This document shows positions 1 to 8,705 of a DNA stretch of 31,222 bases, piece by piece. A model generated the notes under the pieces. That model was not told where the DNA came from. It saw only the letters and a list, made by a program, of their open reading frames with translations, and ran no database searches. The translations under genes were made by a program, and so were the position numbers. This DNA is from NBML01 sp029939535 (GTDB lineage: Bacteria; Desulfobacterota; Desulfobacteria; Desulfobacterales; Desulfobacteraceae): contig JAOZST010000022.1 in NCBI GenBank assembly GCA_029939535.1, forward strand, positions 1 to 31,222. Direction: 5' to 3'. Each line of letters starts with the position of its first letter. Position 1 is the stretch's first letter.

Positions 1-6
1 TATCAA

Positions 7-40
7 ATCAGGACCCTTGAAAAACAAATCAGGGTCTGAT
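7..40. repeat. Imperfect inverted repeat upstream of the first gene
   Basis: ATCAGGACCCT (7-17) and AGGGTCTGAT (31-40) can pair over 10 bp with one bulged G, leaving a 13-nt loop. No U-run follows directly (only TTTT about 15 nt later), so it is not a convincing terminator. It may be the end of an upstream transcript or a leader hairpin of the gene at 90. Confidence 0.35.
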
Positions 41-89
41 AGGTTGAGCCGTCAGTTTTAAAGAAGATTATTAATTTGGAGACCTGCCA

Positions 90-1133
90 ATGTCCCGGGC
101 ACCCGCAAAAATAAGATCATTTTCTGTTCTGAACATCGACTCAGTTGCAGGCTTAATTGCAAGCCTCCAGAAAAAATCAGGGGAGATTCCCTGGCATATT
201 GATGGGAAAACCGATCCCTGGGACCTGGTTGAATCCATCATGGGACTTACCATAGGTGGTTTTTACAGGGAATCCCAATTGGGTTTTCAATGGCTGGCCG
301 CCCACCAGAATTCCGATGGTTCCTGGTTCTCTTCCTATGTTAACGAAAAACCCCGGGACAGGACCTGTGAAACCCATATGGCCTGCTACATTGCCGTTGG
401 TCTTTTCCATAATTATTTGGTCACCCGGGATCTTTCATTGCTTGAGTCCCATTGGATTACCATGGAAAAAGGAGTAGAATTTGCCCTGGGCCTTCAAACG
501 GCAACAGGGGAAATTTATTGGGCAAAAAGCCCGGAGGGGAAAACAGATCCCATGTCTCTGCTGGCAGGATCCAGCTCTATTTTCATGAGTCTAAAATGTG
601 CCCTGGCCATTGCCGCTATTCTTGGGAAAGAGAAAAAAAATTGGGAGTTAGCCTTTCAAAATCTGGAAACTTCCATCAAGGATAATATTCACACATATAA
701 TGTGAGCAAGTCCAGATTTTCCATGTATTGGTTTTATCCAGTTCTTTGCGGAGCCATCCAGGGAGACAAGGCCCTGGCCAGAATGGACAAGTACTGGAGT
801 AAGTATATCATTGAAGGACAGGGGGCAAGATGTGTGTCTGATCAGCCCTGGATAACCATCGCAGAAACATCGGAACTGGTGCTTGCCTTGAATGCCATGG
901 GAAATAAACAAAAAGCCAGGATCGTATTTTCCTGGATTCAGGACCGTGTCTATGGAGATAAAACATTCTGGTGCGGTTATACCTATCCTGACATGGTGAT
1001 CTGGCCCGAGGAAAAAATTTCATGGACCAATGCCGTGGCCCTCATGGCCGCAGACTCCCTGTATCATATTACCCCGGCATCCTCCATGTTTGATCATTCT
1101 GCCTGGCAGGGACATTTATACCTGGAATTATAA
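90..1133 (+). CDS. Prenyltransferase/squalene-cyclase-fold (alpha-alpha toroid) protein
   Basis: The protein has 347 aa. The start is ATG with GGAG 7 nt upstream (79-82). It contains a QW-type motif (QNSDGSW, residues 73-79) followed by a Thr-Cys-Glu-Thr-His segment (92-96). The DPWD motif (42-45) is shared with bacterial prenyltransferase-like proteins encoded beside glycosyltransferases and methyltransferases. No signal peptide or membrane segment is evident. The Asp-rich catalytic motif of true squalene-hopene cyclases is not seen and the length is about half of theirs, so cyclase activity is doubtful. An alpha-barrel with an unknown ligand is the safer call. The next gene starts 2 nt after its stop, which implies one operon and a role in polysaccharide or lipid modification (inference). 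Confidence 0.7.
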   Translation: MSRAPAKIRSFSVLNIDSVAGLIASLQKKSGEIPWHIDGKTDPWDLVESIMGLTIGGFYRESQLGFQWLAAHQNSDGSWFSSYVNEKPRDRTCETHMACYIAVGLFHNYLVTRDLSLLESHWITMEKGVEFALGLQTATGEIYWAKSPEGKTDPMSLLAGSSSIFMSLKCALAIAAILGKEKKNWELAFQNLETSIKDNIHTYNVSKSRFSMYWFYPVLCGAIQGDKALARMDKYWSKYIIEGQGARCVSDQPWITIAETSELVLALNAMGNKQKARIVFSWIQDRVYGDKTFWCGYTYPDMVIWPEEKISWTNAVALMAADSLYHITPASSMFDHSAWQGHLYLEL

Positions 1134-1135
1134 TA

Positions 1136-1858
1136 TTGATAAAAGACAATAGGCCCTATTATATTAAGAAAGCCTGGTACAGGCTCCAGAATTTATATGT
1201 CCGCCATCACTTCGTCCCCCAACTGGAGTCCCTGGGTCCCAACTCCTTTATCGTCAAACCCTGGCATATTGAGTTGTTTGGCAGCCCAATACGAATCGGC
1301 AGCCATATTACTCTTTTGGGGTGTTCAGATAAAAAAACAAGGCTGACTGTGTGGTCAGGCAACCCGGATATTAACGGCATTACCATTGGGGACCATGTGT
1401 TGGTTTCTCCCGGAGTACGCATCTCTGCCGCCAATAGCATCAGGATTTCCGATTCATGCATGCTGGCCAGTCATGCCTATATTACAGATTCAGACTGGCA
1501 TGGTATCTATGACAGATCCCTTCCACCCAAAGGGGTTAGCAGGGTTGTGCTTGAGGAAAATGTATGGGTCGGGGACAGTGCCATTGTGTGTAAGGGAGTC
1601 ACCATTGGAAAGAACAGTATCATTGGTGCAGGCGCAGTGGTTACCTCTGATATCCCTGCCAATGTGATTGCTGCTGGTAATCCTGCAAAAGTGATTCGTG
1701 ATCTGGACCCTGAAAGGGAGATCATAACCCGCAAAGACCGCTACTCAGATACAGAGAAAATGACCCAGATGCTGGAATCATCTGAAAAAAAGTTCCTGCA
1801 CGGCAATACTTTTTGGGGGTGGATCAGAGCCAGTTTGTTTCCTGAAAAGAAAAAATAA
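1136..1858 (+). CDS. Left-handed beta-helix (hexapeptide) acyltransferase
   Basis: The protein has 240 aa and starts at TTG, 2 nt after the preceding stop. There is no separate Shine-Dalgarno site, so translational coupling is likely. Imperfect hexapeptide repeats run from about residue 50 to 186. They include ITIGDHVLVSPGVRI (82-96) and the closing VTIGKNSIIGAGAVV coil (155-169), followed by the usual AGNPAKVIRDL cap (180-190). His122, in DSDWHGIYD, sits where the catalytic His of maltose/galactoside-type O-acetyltransferases lies. The family transfers acetyl or another acyl group from acyl-CoA to a sugar hydroxyl or amine in the cytoplasm. Pairing with the toroid protein suggests surface glycan or lipid decoration; the acceptor is unknown. 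Confidence 0.82.
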   Translation: MIKDNRPYYIKKAWYRLQNLYVRHHFVPQLESLGPNSFIVKPWHIELFGSPIRIGSHITLLGCSDKKTRLTVWSGNPDINGITIGDHVLVSPGVRISAANSIRISDSCMLASHAYITDSDWHGIYDRSLPPKGVSRVVLEENVWVGDSAIVCKGVTIGKNSIIGAGAVVTSDIPANVIAAGNPAKVIRDLDPEREIITRKDRYSDTEKMTQMLESSEKKFLHGNTFWGWIRASLFPEKKK

Positions 1859-1882
1859 TTTGCTTTTTAATCCAAATGGTAT

Positions 1883-1936
1883 AGGAATTTGCATTTAGCC
1901 GTTAGCTGAAAGCCGCGCGATAGCGCACTAATTCAA
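1883..1936. repeat. Degenerate intergenic repeat, copy 1
   Basis: The segment ATAGGAATTTGCATTTAGCC, then GTTAGC, then a GCGCGATAGCGCACTAA-like block, resembles 12353-12440, where the same three blocks recur in the same order with a longer middle. It lies between convergent genes and can form small GC-rich hairpins. It may be a dispersed REP-like element of this genome. Confidence 0.4.
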
Positions 1937-4269
1937 GCCAGGTGTTCCAGTGATGTGGAAAGCTGTGCAAGGCAGAGATTGATGTTTTCAACATCAAAGG
2001 ATTGGGTATGCTGGAATAATTCCCTGCCAAATGCTTCAAACTCCATGATCTGGAAGTCGCTGCCCATTTTTATGATTGTTTTTGCCAGTTCCTGGATATC
2101 ATTTATTTTCATTCCTTCCTGTAGCTCCGGCAAAAGGGGCAGGATACTATTCTGTAAACTGGTTTTAACTTCATAGTTACTGTTGATATGCTCCATTGTT
2201 TTGTTTAGCAGGTAATGACCGGATTCTTGATCATCCCATACAAGTGTTTTCTCTTTGGGAGATTCATTTTTCTCCATAAAGTCTTCTAGTACCCTGCCGG
2301 GTTCTTTTTTGCTGATCTCAATATCAGGCAGAAAAATTTCAAAGAGGGTCCCTTTTTCAAGTGCGCTGGTCACAAAGATGCTTCCTTTCATGAGTTTTAC
2401 CAGGCTCTTACAAATTGAAAGCCCAAGACCTGTGCCGCCGAATTTCCGGCTTGTGCCTGAGGATTCCTGCTGAAAGGATTCAAAAATGATATCTGTTTTA
2501 TCCTGTGGAATACCTATACCGGTGTCTTCTACCTGGATGACAAGGTCAATAAAACCCTCAGTATGGTAAAGTGGTGTTTTGGTTTTTGCAGTCAGCCGGA
2601 TTTCTCCTGCAGGGGTAAATTTTATTGCATTGTCAATGAGATTTGTTAATACCTGGCGAAATCTCATATCGTCCAAAAAGAGAAATTCTGGAATCTTGTT
2701 GTCAATTTCATATATAAACTCCAGGGATTTTTCTTTTATCCTGGCCTTAAACATGCGATGGGTTTCGTCAAAGAGAACTTCCAATGAAACAGGAACCTTA
2801 TGGATTGTAAGCTTTCCTGCCTCCATTTTTGACAGATCAAGAATGTCATTGATCAGCTTCAGCAGATTTTTTCCGGATGTGGTAATGGCCTTGATATAAC
2901 TGGACTGCTGCTTTTCCGTTGTCATCTTGGATAAAAGCTCACTAAATCCCAGGACAGAATTTAGCGGAGTTTTGATTTCATGGGTGACATTGGCCAGAAA
3001 TTCACCTTTGGCCTGGTTTGCCTTTTTCAATTCTTTCTCTTTTTGTTTCCGTATCAAGATCTCCTTGTTCAGGGTTCTGTTCAAATTGAGAAGCTCCCTT
3101 GTCCTTATTTCTACCCTGGTTTCAAGCTCCTGGTGGGATTCCTTAAGAGCATTTTCAGCAAGTTTTCTTTTGCTGATATCACGGGAGTTGATTACCATAC
3201 CGTTGATGGCGGGATGTTTCAGAAGATTTCGACTTATGGATTCCATTGTACACCAATATCCCTCCTTATGCCTGGAACGGTGTTCAAAGAATCGCGCTTT
3301 AACAAGGGATTGAGTTCTGAGAGTATATTGTTTTAAAGTTGCCTCTTTGTCTTCCGGATGAATGAGATCAAAGTAATTGGTTCCCACCAGCTCTTTGGGA
3401 GAATATCCCAGTACCCTTTGTGTGGAGGGGCTGGCATAGATGAAATTTGCATGGGCATCCGAAATCCATATCAGATCATTGGCATTTTCAATGAGGGCGC
3501 GAAAGTGTTCTTCACTGTACCGCAGGGCTGTAAGTGTTTTTTGCAGGCGCAAAGCCATATTATTAAATTCTTTTGCCAAATTACCTACTTCATCATTGGT
3601 ATGTACTGCTATCCTGGTTTCCAGATTTCCTTTTCCAATCTTTTCAGCTCCCTGTACCAGTTCATGAAGAGGGCGTATCAATCGTCGAGTAAAAAACATC
3701 AGAGCCAGGGAAATTATAACCGAGGCAAGAATACCAAGGGAATATAGCAAGGGCTTCATACGTTCGGTTACCCCGTATACCTCTTCCATGGGGTCTACAG
3801 CCAGGATAAACCATTCCCACTCTTTAAAATATCCAAATCGGGCAAGGCTTGGCTTTTCATCCATATGCAGCACCAGTCGTTCTTTTCCTGAATTCATATC
3901 ATTGAACCATTTTTCCGAATAAACATTTTTGCCGATCATTTCCTTGGAAGGATGAAATATAATAATGCCGTTTATGTCCACAGCAAAAATATATCCCTGC
4001 TCCCCAACTCCAATGCCGGCGCTTTGGGCTGCTGCATCCAGTTTTGCCTTTGCAATGCTTGCGGGGATTTTTTCCAGTCCATATTCCTGGAGCATCTTAT
4101 TCTGGTTCCTGGCAAAGTCCATGGCCTCGAACAATCGGGTGTCCAGCCAGGTTTCACCAAGCTCAACCAGGGCTTTTTTTGAAAAATAATAGGTGGTCCC
4201 AACTGTTGTGAAAAGGAAGAAAACCACCAAAGGCAATGTTGTCAGCAGTATTTTTGAAGAAATTTTCAT
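1933..4269 (-). CDS. Membrane sensor histidine kinase (Cache-HAMP-PAS-HisKA-HATPase), receiver domain absent
   Basis: I chose the ATG at 4269 (778 aa) over a TTG 20 codons upstream because a good -10 box lies just in front of it. Two membrane spans (about 7-29 and 171-193) enclose a periplasmic Cache-like sensor. HAMP (194-246), PAS (252-370) and a coiled coil follow. The HisKA domain carries the phospho-accepting His430 (VTHEIKTPLNS). The ATPase has the N box (DNAIKFT, 546-552), G1 (DTGIGIP, 582-588) and G2 (GGTGLGLS, 611-618). The last ~110 residues resemble the tail that follows the receiver in hybrid kinases, but no Asp-bearing receiver lies between. No response regulator is adjacent, so the partner is elsewhere. 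The signal is unknown; Cache domains often bind small organic acids. Confidence 0.9.
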   Translation of the reverse strand: MKISSKILLTTLPLVVFFLFTTVGTTYYFSKKALVELGETWLDTRLFEAMDFARNQNKMLQEYGLEKIPASIAKAKLDAAAQSAGIGVGEQGYIFAVDINGIIIFHPSKEMIGKNVYSEKWFNDMNSGKERLVLHMDEKPSLARFGYFKEWEWFILAVDPMEEVYGVTERMKPLLYSLGILASVIISLALMFFTRRLIRPLHELVQGAEKIGKGNLETRIAVHTNDEVGNLAKEFNNMALRLQKTLTALRYSEEHFRALIENANDLIWISDAHANFIYASPSTQRVLGYSPKELVGTNYFDLIHPEDKEATLKQYTLRTQSLVKARFFEHRSRHKEGYWCTMESISRNLLKHPAINGMVINSRDISKRKLAENALKESHQELETRVEIRTRELLNLNRTLNKEILIRKQKEKELKKANQAKGEFLANVTHEIKTPLNSVLGFSELLSKMTTEKQQSSYIKAITTSGKNLLKLINDILDLSKMEAGKLTIHKVPVSLEVLFDETHRMFKARIKEKSLEFIYEIDNKIPEFLFLDDMRFRQVLTNLIDNAIKFTPAGEIRLTAKTKTPLYHTEGFIDLVIQVEDTGIGIPQDKTDIIFESFQQESSGTSRKFGGTGLGLSICKSLVKLMKGSIFVTSALEKGTLFEIFLPDIEISKKEPGRVLEDFMEKNESPKEKTLVWDDQESGHYLLNKTMEHINSNYEVKTSLQNSILPLLPELQEGMKINDIQELAKTIIKMGSDFQIMEFEAFGRELFQHTQSFDVENINLCLAQLSTSLEHLA

Positions 4270-4276
4270 GAAAAAT

Positions 4277-4305
4277 ATTATACATGAATAATGATTAAAT
4301 GCAAA
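4277..4305 (-). promoter_or_regulatory. Sigma70-like promoter abutting the kinase start
   Basis: Read on the minus strand, TTTGCA (4305-4300), a 17-nt spacer and TATAAT (4282-4277) lie ahead of the ATG at 4269, with only 7 nt between the -10 box and the ATG. Transcription would start at or next to the A of ATG, so the message may be leaderless. No Shine-Dalgarno sequence is visible. Confidence 0.5.
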
Positions 4306-4449
4306 ATTATAGGCCTGATGGTTTGTCAAAGCATGGATTTGTGGTTACATTAATTTTATAAAAGGAAACTATGAACAGTCCAGAGAGCTTGTTTTGAATC
4401 AATGAATTAGAATCCAGGGAAATGAGCAGATTCCCCAGGGAGTTTCACA

Positions 4450-6714
4450 ATGGAAGAACAGACAATAATCCTGCCGGTCACCGGTATGAGCTGTGCCAAT
4501 TGCGCGGCCAATATAGAAAGAACTCTGAACCAGGACACTCCAGGGGTGATAAAGGCCAATGTCAATTTTGCATCGGAGCGTTTATCTGTTTCCTTTCGGC
4601 CGTCTGCTATTACCATGGAAGAAATTGTATCCCGGATTAAGGATCTGGGGTTTAATTTGATCCTGGCAGAGAAAGGAATGGATGAGGTAGATGTGGAAGA
4701 AATCGCAAGGAACAGGGAGATCCATGATCAGACAAAAAAATTTATTGTTGGAGCATGTTTTGCCCTGCCTCTGTTTTTATTGAGCATGGCCAGGGATTTC
4801 AGCCTGGTTGGAGCCTGGAGCCATGGCGCATGGGTAAACTGGTTCTTTTTTTTCCTTGCCACTCCAGTACAGTTTTATACAGGATGGGATTATTATACAG
4901 GTGCCTGTAAAAATTTGAAAAACAAAACTGCCAACATGGATGTGCTCATTGCTCTGGGATCATCCGTGGCCTATGTTTATTCCCTGGCCATTTTATTGTT
5001 TTCAGGCCTTGGCCACCATGTGTATTTTGAAACATCTGCCGTGATCATAACTTTGATAAAATTTGGCAAGTTATTGGAGGCCCGGACCAAGGGAAAGACT
5101 GGCGGGGCCATTAAAAAGCTCATGGGACTGGTGCCCAAAACTGCCACAAAACTTGTTAATGGCTCTGAGACACAGGTCCCCATTACCAGTGTCAGCACAG
5201 GGGATATAATACTGATCCGCCCTGGAGAAAGGATCCCGGTGGATGGGGTGGTAACAAAAGGCAGGTCAGCCGTGGATGAATCCATGCTCAGCGGTGAGCC
5301 CATTCCAGTGGATAAAAAAACAGGGGATATGGTGACTGGGGGCACGGTGAACAAGGATGGTCTTTTACAGTTTGAGACCACCCGGGTAGGTAAAGACACG
5401 GCCCTGGCTCAGATTATACGAATGGTCCAGGAAGCCCAGGGCAGTAAAGCCCCGATCCAGGCCCTGGCAGATCAAGTGGCAGCAGTTTTTGTGCCGGCAG
5501 TTATATTGATAGCTTTGATTACATTTGGTATCTGGTGGGGGGTAACCAATGAGTTTGTCCCATCCATGATTCGCATGGTTGCAGTTTTGGTTATTGCCTG
5601 CCCCTGTGCCCTTGGCCTTGCAACCCCTACGGCCATCATGGCCGGAACCGGCAAAGGTGCTGAGAACGGTATCCTGTTCAAGCGCAGCCAGGCACTTGAG
5701 CTGGCGGCAAAACTGAACACCATTGTGCTGGATAAAACCGGCACTATCACAATTGGCAGACCCACGGTTGTGGACCTGGTGCCTGATGAAACCAGCGGAT
5801 TAACAGAAAATGATCTGCTGGTTTTGGCAGCTTCCCTGGAAAAAGGATCTGAACATCCCATTGGAAAGTCCATTGTAGCCTATGCCCTGGAAAAAGGTGC
5901 TGTGTTGAGTGATCCTGAAGATTTTAAAGCCCACAGCGGATTCGGTGTTGAGGGGAAGGTCCAGGGAATGGAACTGAGGCTGGGCAAGCCAGGATGGTTT
6001 GCTGATTTGCTTCTTGAAAATATTTTCCAGCAGATTCTAAAATTGCAGGATCAGGGCAAAACCGTTATGGTGCTGTCCGGAGAACAAGGCGTGCTTGGTA
6101 TTTTGTCTGTATCAGATGTGCTGAAACCAGATTCAAAACAGGCCATTTCTTCTCTCCGTGAAGAGGGCCTCAAGGTTGTCATGCTCACGGGAGATAATCT
6201 TGCCACTGCCAAGGCAATTGGAGAGGAAGTGGGGGTGGATGATATTGAAGCAGATGTCAGGCCGGAAGAAAAATCCGGCAAGATCCAGGAGCTTCAGACC
6301 CATAACTCCCTGATCGGCATGGTGGGAGACGGGATTAATGATGCACCTGCCCTAGCCCGGGCTGATATAGGGTTTGCCATTGGCACGGGAACGGATGTGG
6401 CCATTGAAACCGGGGATGTCATCCTTTCCAGCGGCAGACTAACGGGTATCCCTTTAGCTATCCATATCAGCCGGCGAACTATTAATACCATACGCCAGAA
6501 TCTCTTTCTGGCATTTGTTTATAATATTGTTTTAATTCCTGTGGCTGCCGGAGTCCTTGCACCCTTTGACATGTTCCCGGATTTTCTGCGCCAGCTGCAT
6601 CCCATCCTGGCCGCCCTTGCAATGGCAGTATCCAGCATATCTGTTGTGACCAATAGTCTCAGGCTTTACAGGGCTGATTTCAGCCGGCCACCCAATAGTG
6701 ATGTCTCTCCATAG
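4450..6714 (+). CDS. copA: Copper-exporting P1B-type ATPase
   Basis: The protein has 754 aa, normal for the family with a single N-terminal metal-binding domain. The start is ATG with AGGG about 9 nt upstream. The heavy-metal-associated domain has GMSCANC (12-18). The actuator loop has SGEP (281-284) and the transmembrane metal site is CPC (384-386). Further motifs are the phosphorylation site DKTGT (Asp428), the SEHP motif of P1B pumps (467-470), GDGIND (626-631), and the Cu(I)-type residues YN (691-692) and M..SS (726-729). It pumps Cu(I), possibly Ag(I), out of the cytoplasm with ATP. No CueR, CsoR or CopZ gene is adjacent, and I see no clear copper-regulator operator in the 120 nt upstream. 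Confidence 0.95.
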   Translation: MEEQTIILPVTGMSCANCAANIERTLNQDTPGVIKANVNFASERLSVSFRPSAITMEEIVSRIKDLGFNLILAEKGMDEVDVEEIARNREIHDQTKKFIVGACFALPLFLLSMARDFSLVGAWSHGAWVNWFFFFLATPVQFYTGWDYYTGACKNLKNKTANMDVLIALGSSVAYVYSLAILLFSGLGHHVYFETSAVIITLIKFGKLLEARTKGKTGGAIKKLMGLVPKTATKLVNGSETQVPITSVSTGDIILIRPGERIPVDGVVTKGRSAVDESMLSGEPIPVDKKTGDMVTGGTVNKDGLLQFETTRVGKDTALAQIIRMVQEAQGSKAPIQALADQVAAVFVPAVILIALITFGIWWGVTNEFVPSMIRMVAVLVIACPCALGLATPTAIMAGTGKGAENGILFKRSQALELAAKLNTIVLDKTGTITIGRPTVVDLVPDETSGLTENDLLVLAASLEKGSEHPIGKSIVAYALEKGAVLSDPEDFKAHSGFGVEGKVQGMELRLGKPGWFADLLLENIFQQILKLQDQGKTVMVLSGEQGVLGILSVSDVLKPDSKQAISSLREEGLKVVMLTGDNLATAKAIGEEVGVDDIEADVRPEEKSGKIQELQTHNSLIGMVGDGINDAPALARADIGFAIGTGTDVAIETGDVILSSGRLTGIPLAIHISRRTINTIRQNLFLAFVYNIVLIPVAAGVLAPFDMFPDFLRQLHPILAALAMAVSSISVVTNSLRLYRADFSRPPNSDVSP

Positions 6715-6828
6715 AATTTTTTTTACAAAGGGGATGTCCCTCTGATATTACTTTAGTAATCAAAATTCATTAATAATTGCAGCCAGATAGCATTCATGAT
6801 TGAATGATATCTAGGCCAGACCACTACT

Positions 6829-6860
6829 CTTTGTTTTCGGAAACAAGGCTATTTTTTTTT
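6829..6860 (+). terminator. Intrinsic terminator downstream of copA
   Basis: An 8-bp stem, CTTTGTTT (6829-6836) with AAACAAGG (6841-6848), has a UCGG tetraloop and is followed by CTA and nine T (6852-6860). The stem is AU-rich, but the tetraloop and U-run are typical. The remainder of 6715-6904 shows no open frame that looks coding. Confidence 0.6.
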
Positions 6861-6904
6861 ACTCAGGCCATGGAAACGAGTTTGCACACATTTTATTTGC
6901 CCTA

Positions 6905-8644
6905 GTGCCAGTTCTTGAGATCCGGGGTGCTGTCGGCAGAGGCAGCGTCAATCATAATGAGGATGTGGAAAAAATTATCAGAGCATTGACCTACGCTGGG
7001 TTGCTTGAACCTGACACACCAGCAAATGATTTCAATGCACTCTACCAGGCCATTGAAACCTATCAACGAAGGCTTGGCTCAAACAGCCCTGACGGTCGTG
7101 TAGATCCCAAGGGACGTACTATTCGCGCCCTACGCTTCGAGATCACTGATAAACTTGTTGTCTATCTTCACAAACACAGGCAGCATGGTGATGAATCCAA
7201 TCCTGGTGATTATTCCTTAAGCAATTGTGTTGTTTTTAATGCGCCTGCTCAACCAGGTGTTTATACCATTGGGTACCAGAGGTTTCCTTTTATCACCGAG
7301 TACCCTTTAACAATTGATAAGGCTAATGAACTTAAGGGTAAACACGGGGAATATGTCAGGAAGATTTTACGATCAGAAAGATATCGCCGCTGGGATCAAC
7401 TGGCAAACTTTAGGGTTACATCAGCCCAGGAGCCAAAGGCAATAAAAAGAAATCTTGCCACCTATTTGCGAATTAACGATAAATTTCCTGGAGTAGTGGG
7501 GAATATACGCCCGGGGAATTCAACAATACCTATTACATTCGGCTGGCACACAAAACCTGGTTTTGATGACACCGAATTCAGGTACCGTCTTTATCCGGAT
7601 CAACCAAAGTTTTCAAACTGGAGCAACCGGAAGGCCATGGATTATTTTTTCATTGGCCGGGGCTCCCATTCCTTTGAAGTACAAACCCGCTATCCCGACG
7701 GAAGAGGGCAGTATATTGTTTTGCCTGTCGCAGATTATAGTTTTTTTCTTGAACAGCCTTTTATTTCAAAACCTGTTATTTATAAGGCAAGCGGGGATCT
7801 CATTGATGGGGATCTCATTGATAGTGTTGAAGAGATGCCGGATTTAAAAAATCTCTATGCCAGGAGCAAAGCCCTGCTCATTGGTATCAGCGAATTTGAG
7901 AAAATGAATTTATTACCCTATGTCAATAAAGATATTCAGAAAATGGAATGTATTCTCCAAAAGCACGGGTTTCAAATCACTACAATTTTAGGTAAAAAGA
8001 CCAGGGATCAAGTCATCACGGCAATGGAGGATTTTCTTGCCGGCCTGGAATCCAATGACAGGGTTATTATTTATTTTTCCACCCATGGGTTCCAGGACAA
8101 AATCGTTAAGAGTAAAGCCTATATTGCGCCTTATAACTGTGATCCTGACAGGCCCGGTATAAATTGTATTGAACTGGGAGATTTAGAAAGGCGTATGGAA
8201 ACAGCACTGGCTAAGTCAGTCAAACATCTTCTTGTGGTGCTTGATGCCTGTTCTTCCGGCCTTGGAGTCGTTGCCAAGAGCCAGGAATACAAAGAACTGA
8301 CCATTGCCACTGAACCTGGTGCTCACATGATTACAGCAGGAATGGTTAACCAGCAAGCTGAAATGGACAATGTGGAACAGATCAGCACCTTTACCCGTTA
8401 TTTGGCAGAGGGGCTTGATGGGGCAGCAGATTACACGGACGATCAGGTTGTATCCCTTACAGAATTGCTATTGTATGTCAGGTATGAGGTAGCCCGGAAA
8501 ACCCATGGTACACAGACACCCATGATAGGTCGGCTGGACGGAAGCGGAGAGATGATATTTCAATTTCACATGATGCAGCTGTTGCCGATTCCATTGCAGC
8601 CAGAATGGCTGGAGCAATCACCAAAGCCTCGGCAGGGGAGGTAA
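6905..8644 (+). CDS. Caspase-fold (peptidase C14) protein with N-terminal peptidoglycan-binding-like domain
   Basis: The protein has 579 aa as read. The GTG start is the only one allowed by an upstream stop (6902-6904), and no Shine-Dalgarno is visible. Residues 6-80 (GAVGRGSVNHNEDV...DGRVDPKGRTIRAL) resemble peptidoglycan-binding-like helical domains. Residues 205-290 look like an Ig/Y_Y_Y-type beta domain. Residues 320-550 form the caspase p20 fold with His394 (FSTHGF) and Cys449 (LDACSSG), so the catalytic dyad is intact. There is no signal peptide. GDLID is duplicated by a 15-bp tandem repeat. After GEMIFQFH the reading frame changes: the continuation DAAVADSIAAR... ending at 8688 lies in another frame, so a 1-base loss (or 2-base gain) near 8560-8575 probably replaced the native C terminus. 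A cell-death, proteolytic-signalling or defence role is inference. Confidence 0.82.
   Translation: MPVLEIRGAVGRGSVNHNEDVEKIIRALTYAGLLEPDTPANDFNALYQAIETYQRRLGSNSPDGRVDPKGRTIRALRFEITDKLVVYLHKHRQHGDESNPGDYSLSNCVVFNAPAQPGVYTIGYQRFPFITEYPLTIDKANELKGKHGEYVRKILRSERYRRWDQLANFRVTSAQEPKAIKRNLATYLRINDKFPGVVGNIRPGNSTIPITFGWHTKPGFDDTEFRYRLYPDQPKFSNWSNRKAMDYFFIGRGSHSFEVQTRYPDGRGQYIVLPVADYSFFLEQPFISKPVIYKASGDLIDGDLIDSVEEMPDLKNLYARSKALLIGISEFEKMNLLPYVNKDIQKMECILQKHGFQITTILGKKTRDQVITAMEDFLAGLESNDRVIIYFSTHGFQDKIVKSKAYIAPYNCDPDRPGINCIELGDLERRMETALAKSVKHLLVVLDACSSGLGVVAKSQEYKELTIATEPGAHMITAGMVNQQAEMDNVEQISTFTRYLAEGLDGAADYTDDQVVSLTELLLYVRYEVARKTHGTQTPMIGRLDGSGEMIFQFHMMQLLPIPLQPEWLEQSPKPRQGR
7793..7822 (+). repeat. 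15-bp perfect tandem duplication inside the caspase gene
   Basis: GGGGATCTCATTGAT occurs at 7793-7807 and again at 7808-7822, duplicating the pentapeptide GDLID in frame. It falls in the linker before the caspase domain and is likely a recent slippage event. Confidence 0.9.
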
Positions 8645-8688
8645 TTGAAAACTGGGGTATTTACCGTCTGAGTTACCAGGTTGAGTAA
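8572..8688 (+). other. Out-of-frame C-terminal remnant of the caspase gene
   Basis: In the -1 frame, 38 codons run DAAVADSIAARMAG... to ...NWGIYRLSYQVE and a TAA at 8686-8688. The composition is protein-like, and the segment ends just 17 nt before the stop of the convergent gene. By contrast the in-frame tail (MQLLPIPLQPEWLEQ...) looks like random translation. Whether this is a sequencing error, a natural mutation or programmed slippage cannot be told; no obvious slippery heptamer is seen. Confidence 0.6.
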
Positions 8689-8705
8689 TAAAAAACGTCT
8701 TGGAT

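Noticed and set aside
4324..4329. TTGACA followed by TATAAT upstream of the sensor kinase
   Set aside because: The two hexamers are only 12 nt apart on the minus strand, too short for a sigma70 promoter; the TTTGCA/TATAAT pair with 17-nt spacing is preferred.
4330..4449. Copper-responsive operator (CueR or CsoR type) before copA
   Set aside because: No convincing dyad of the known types is present in this spacer.
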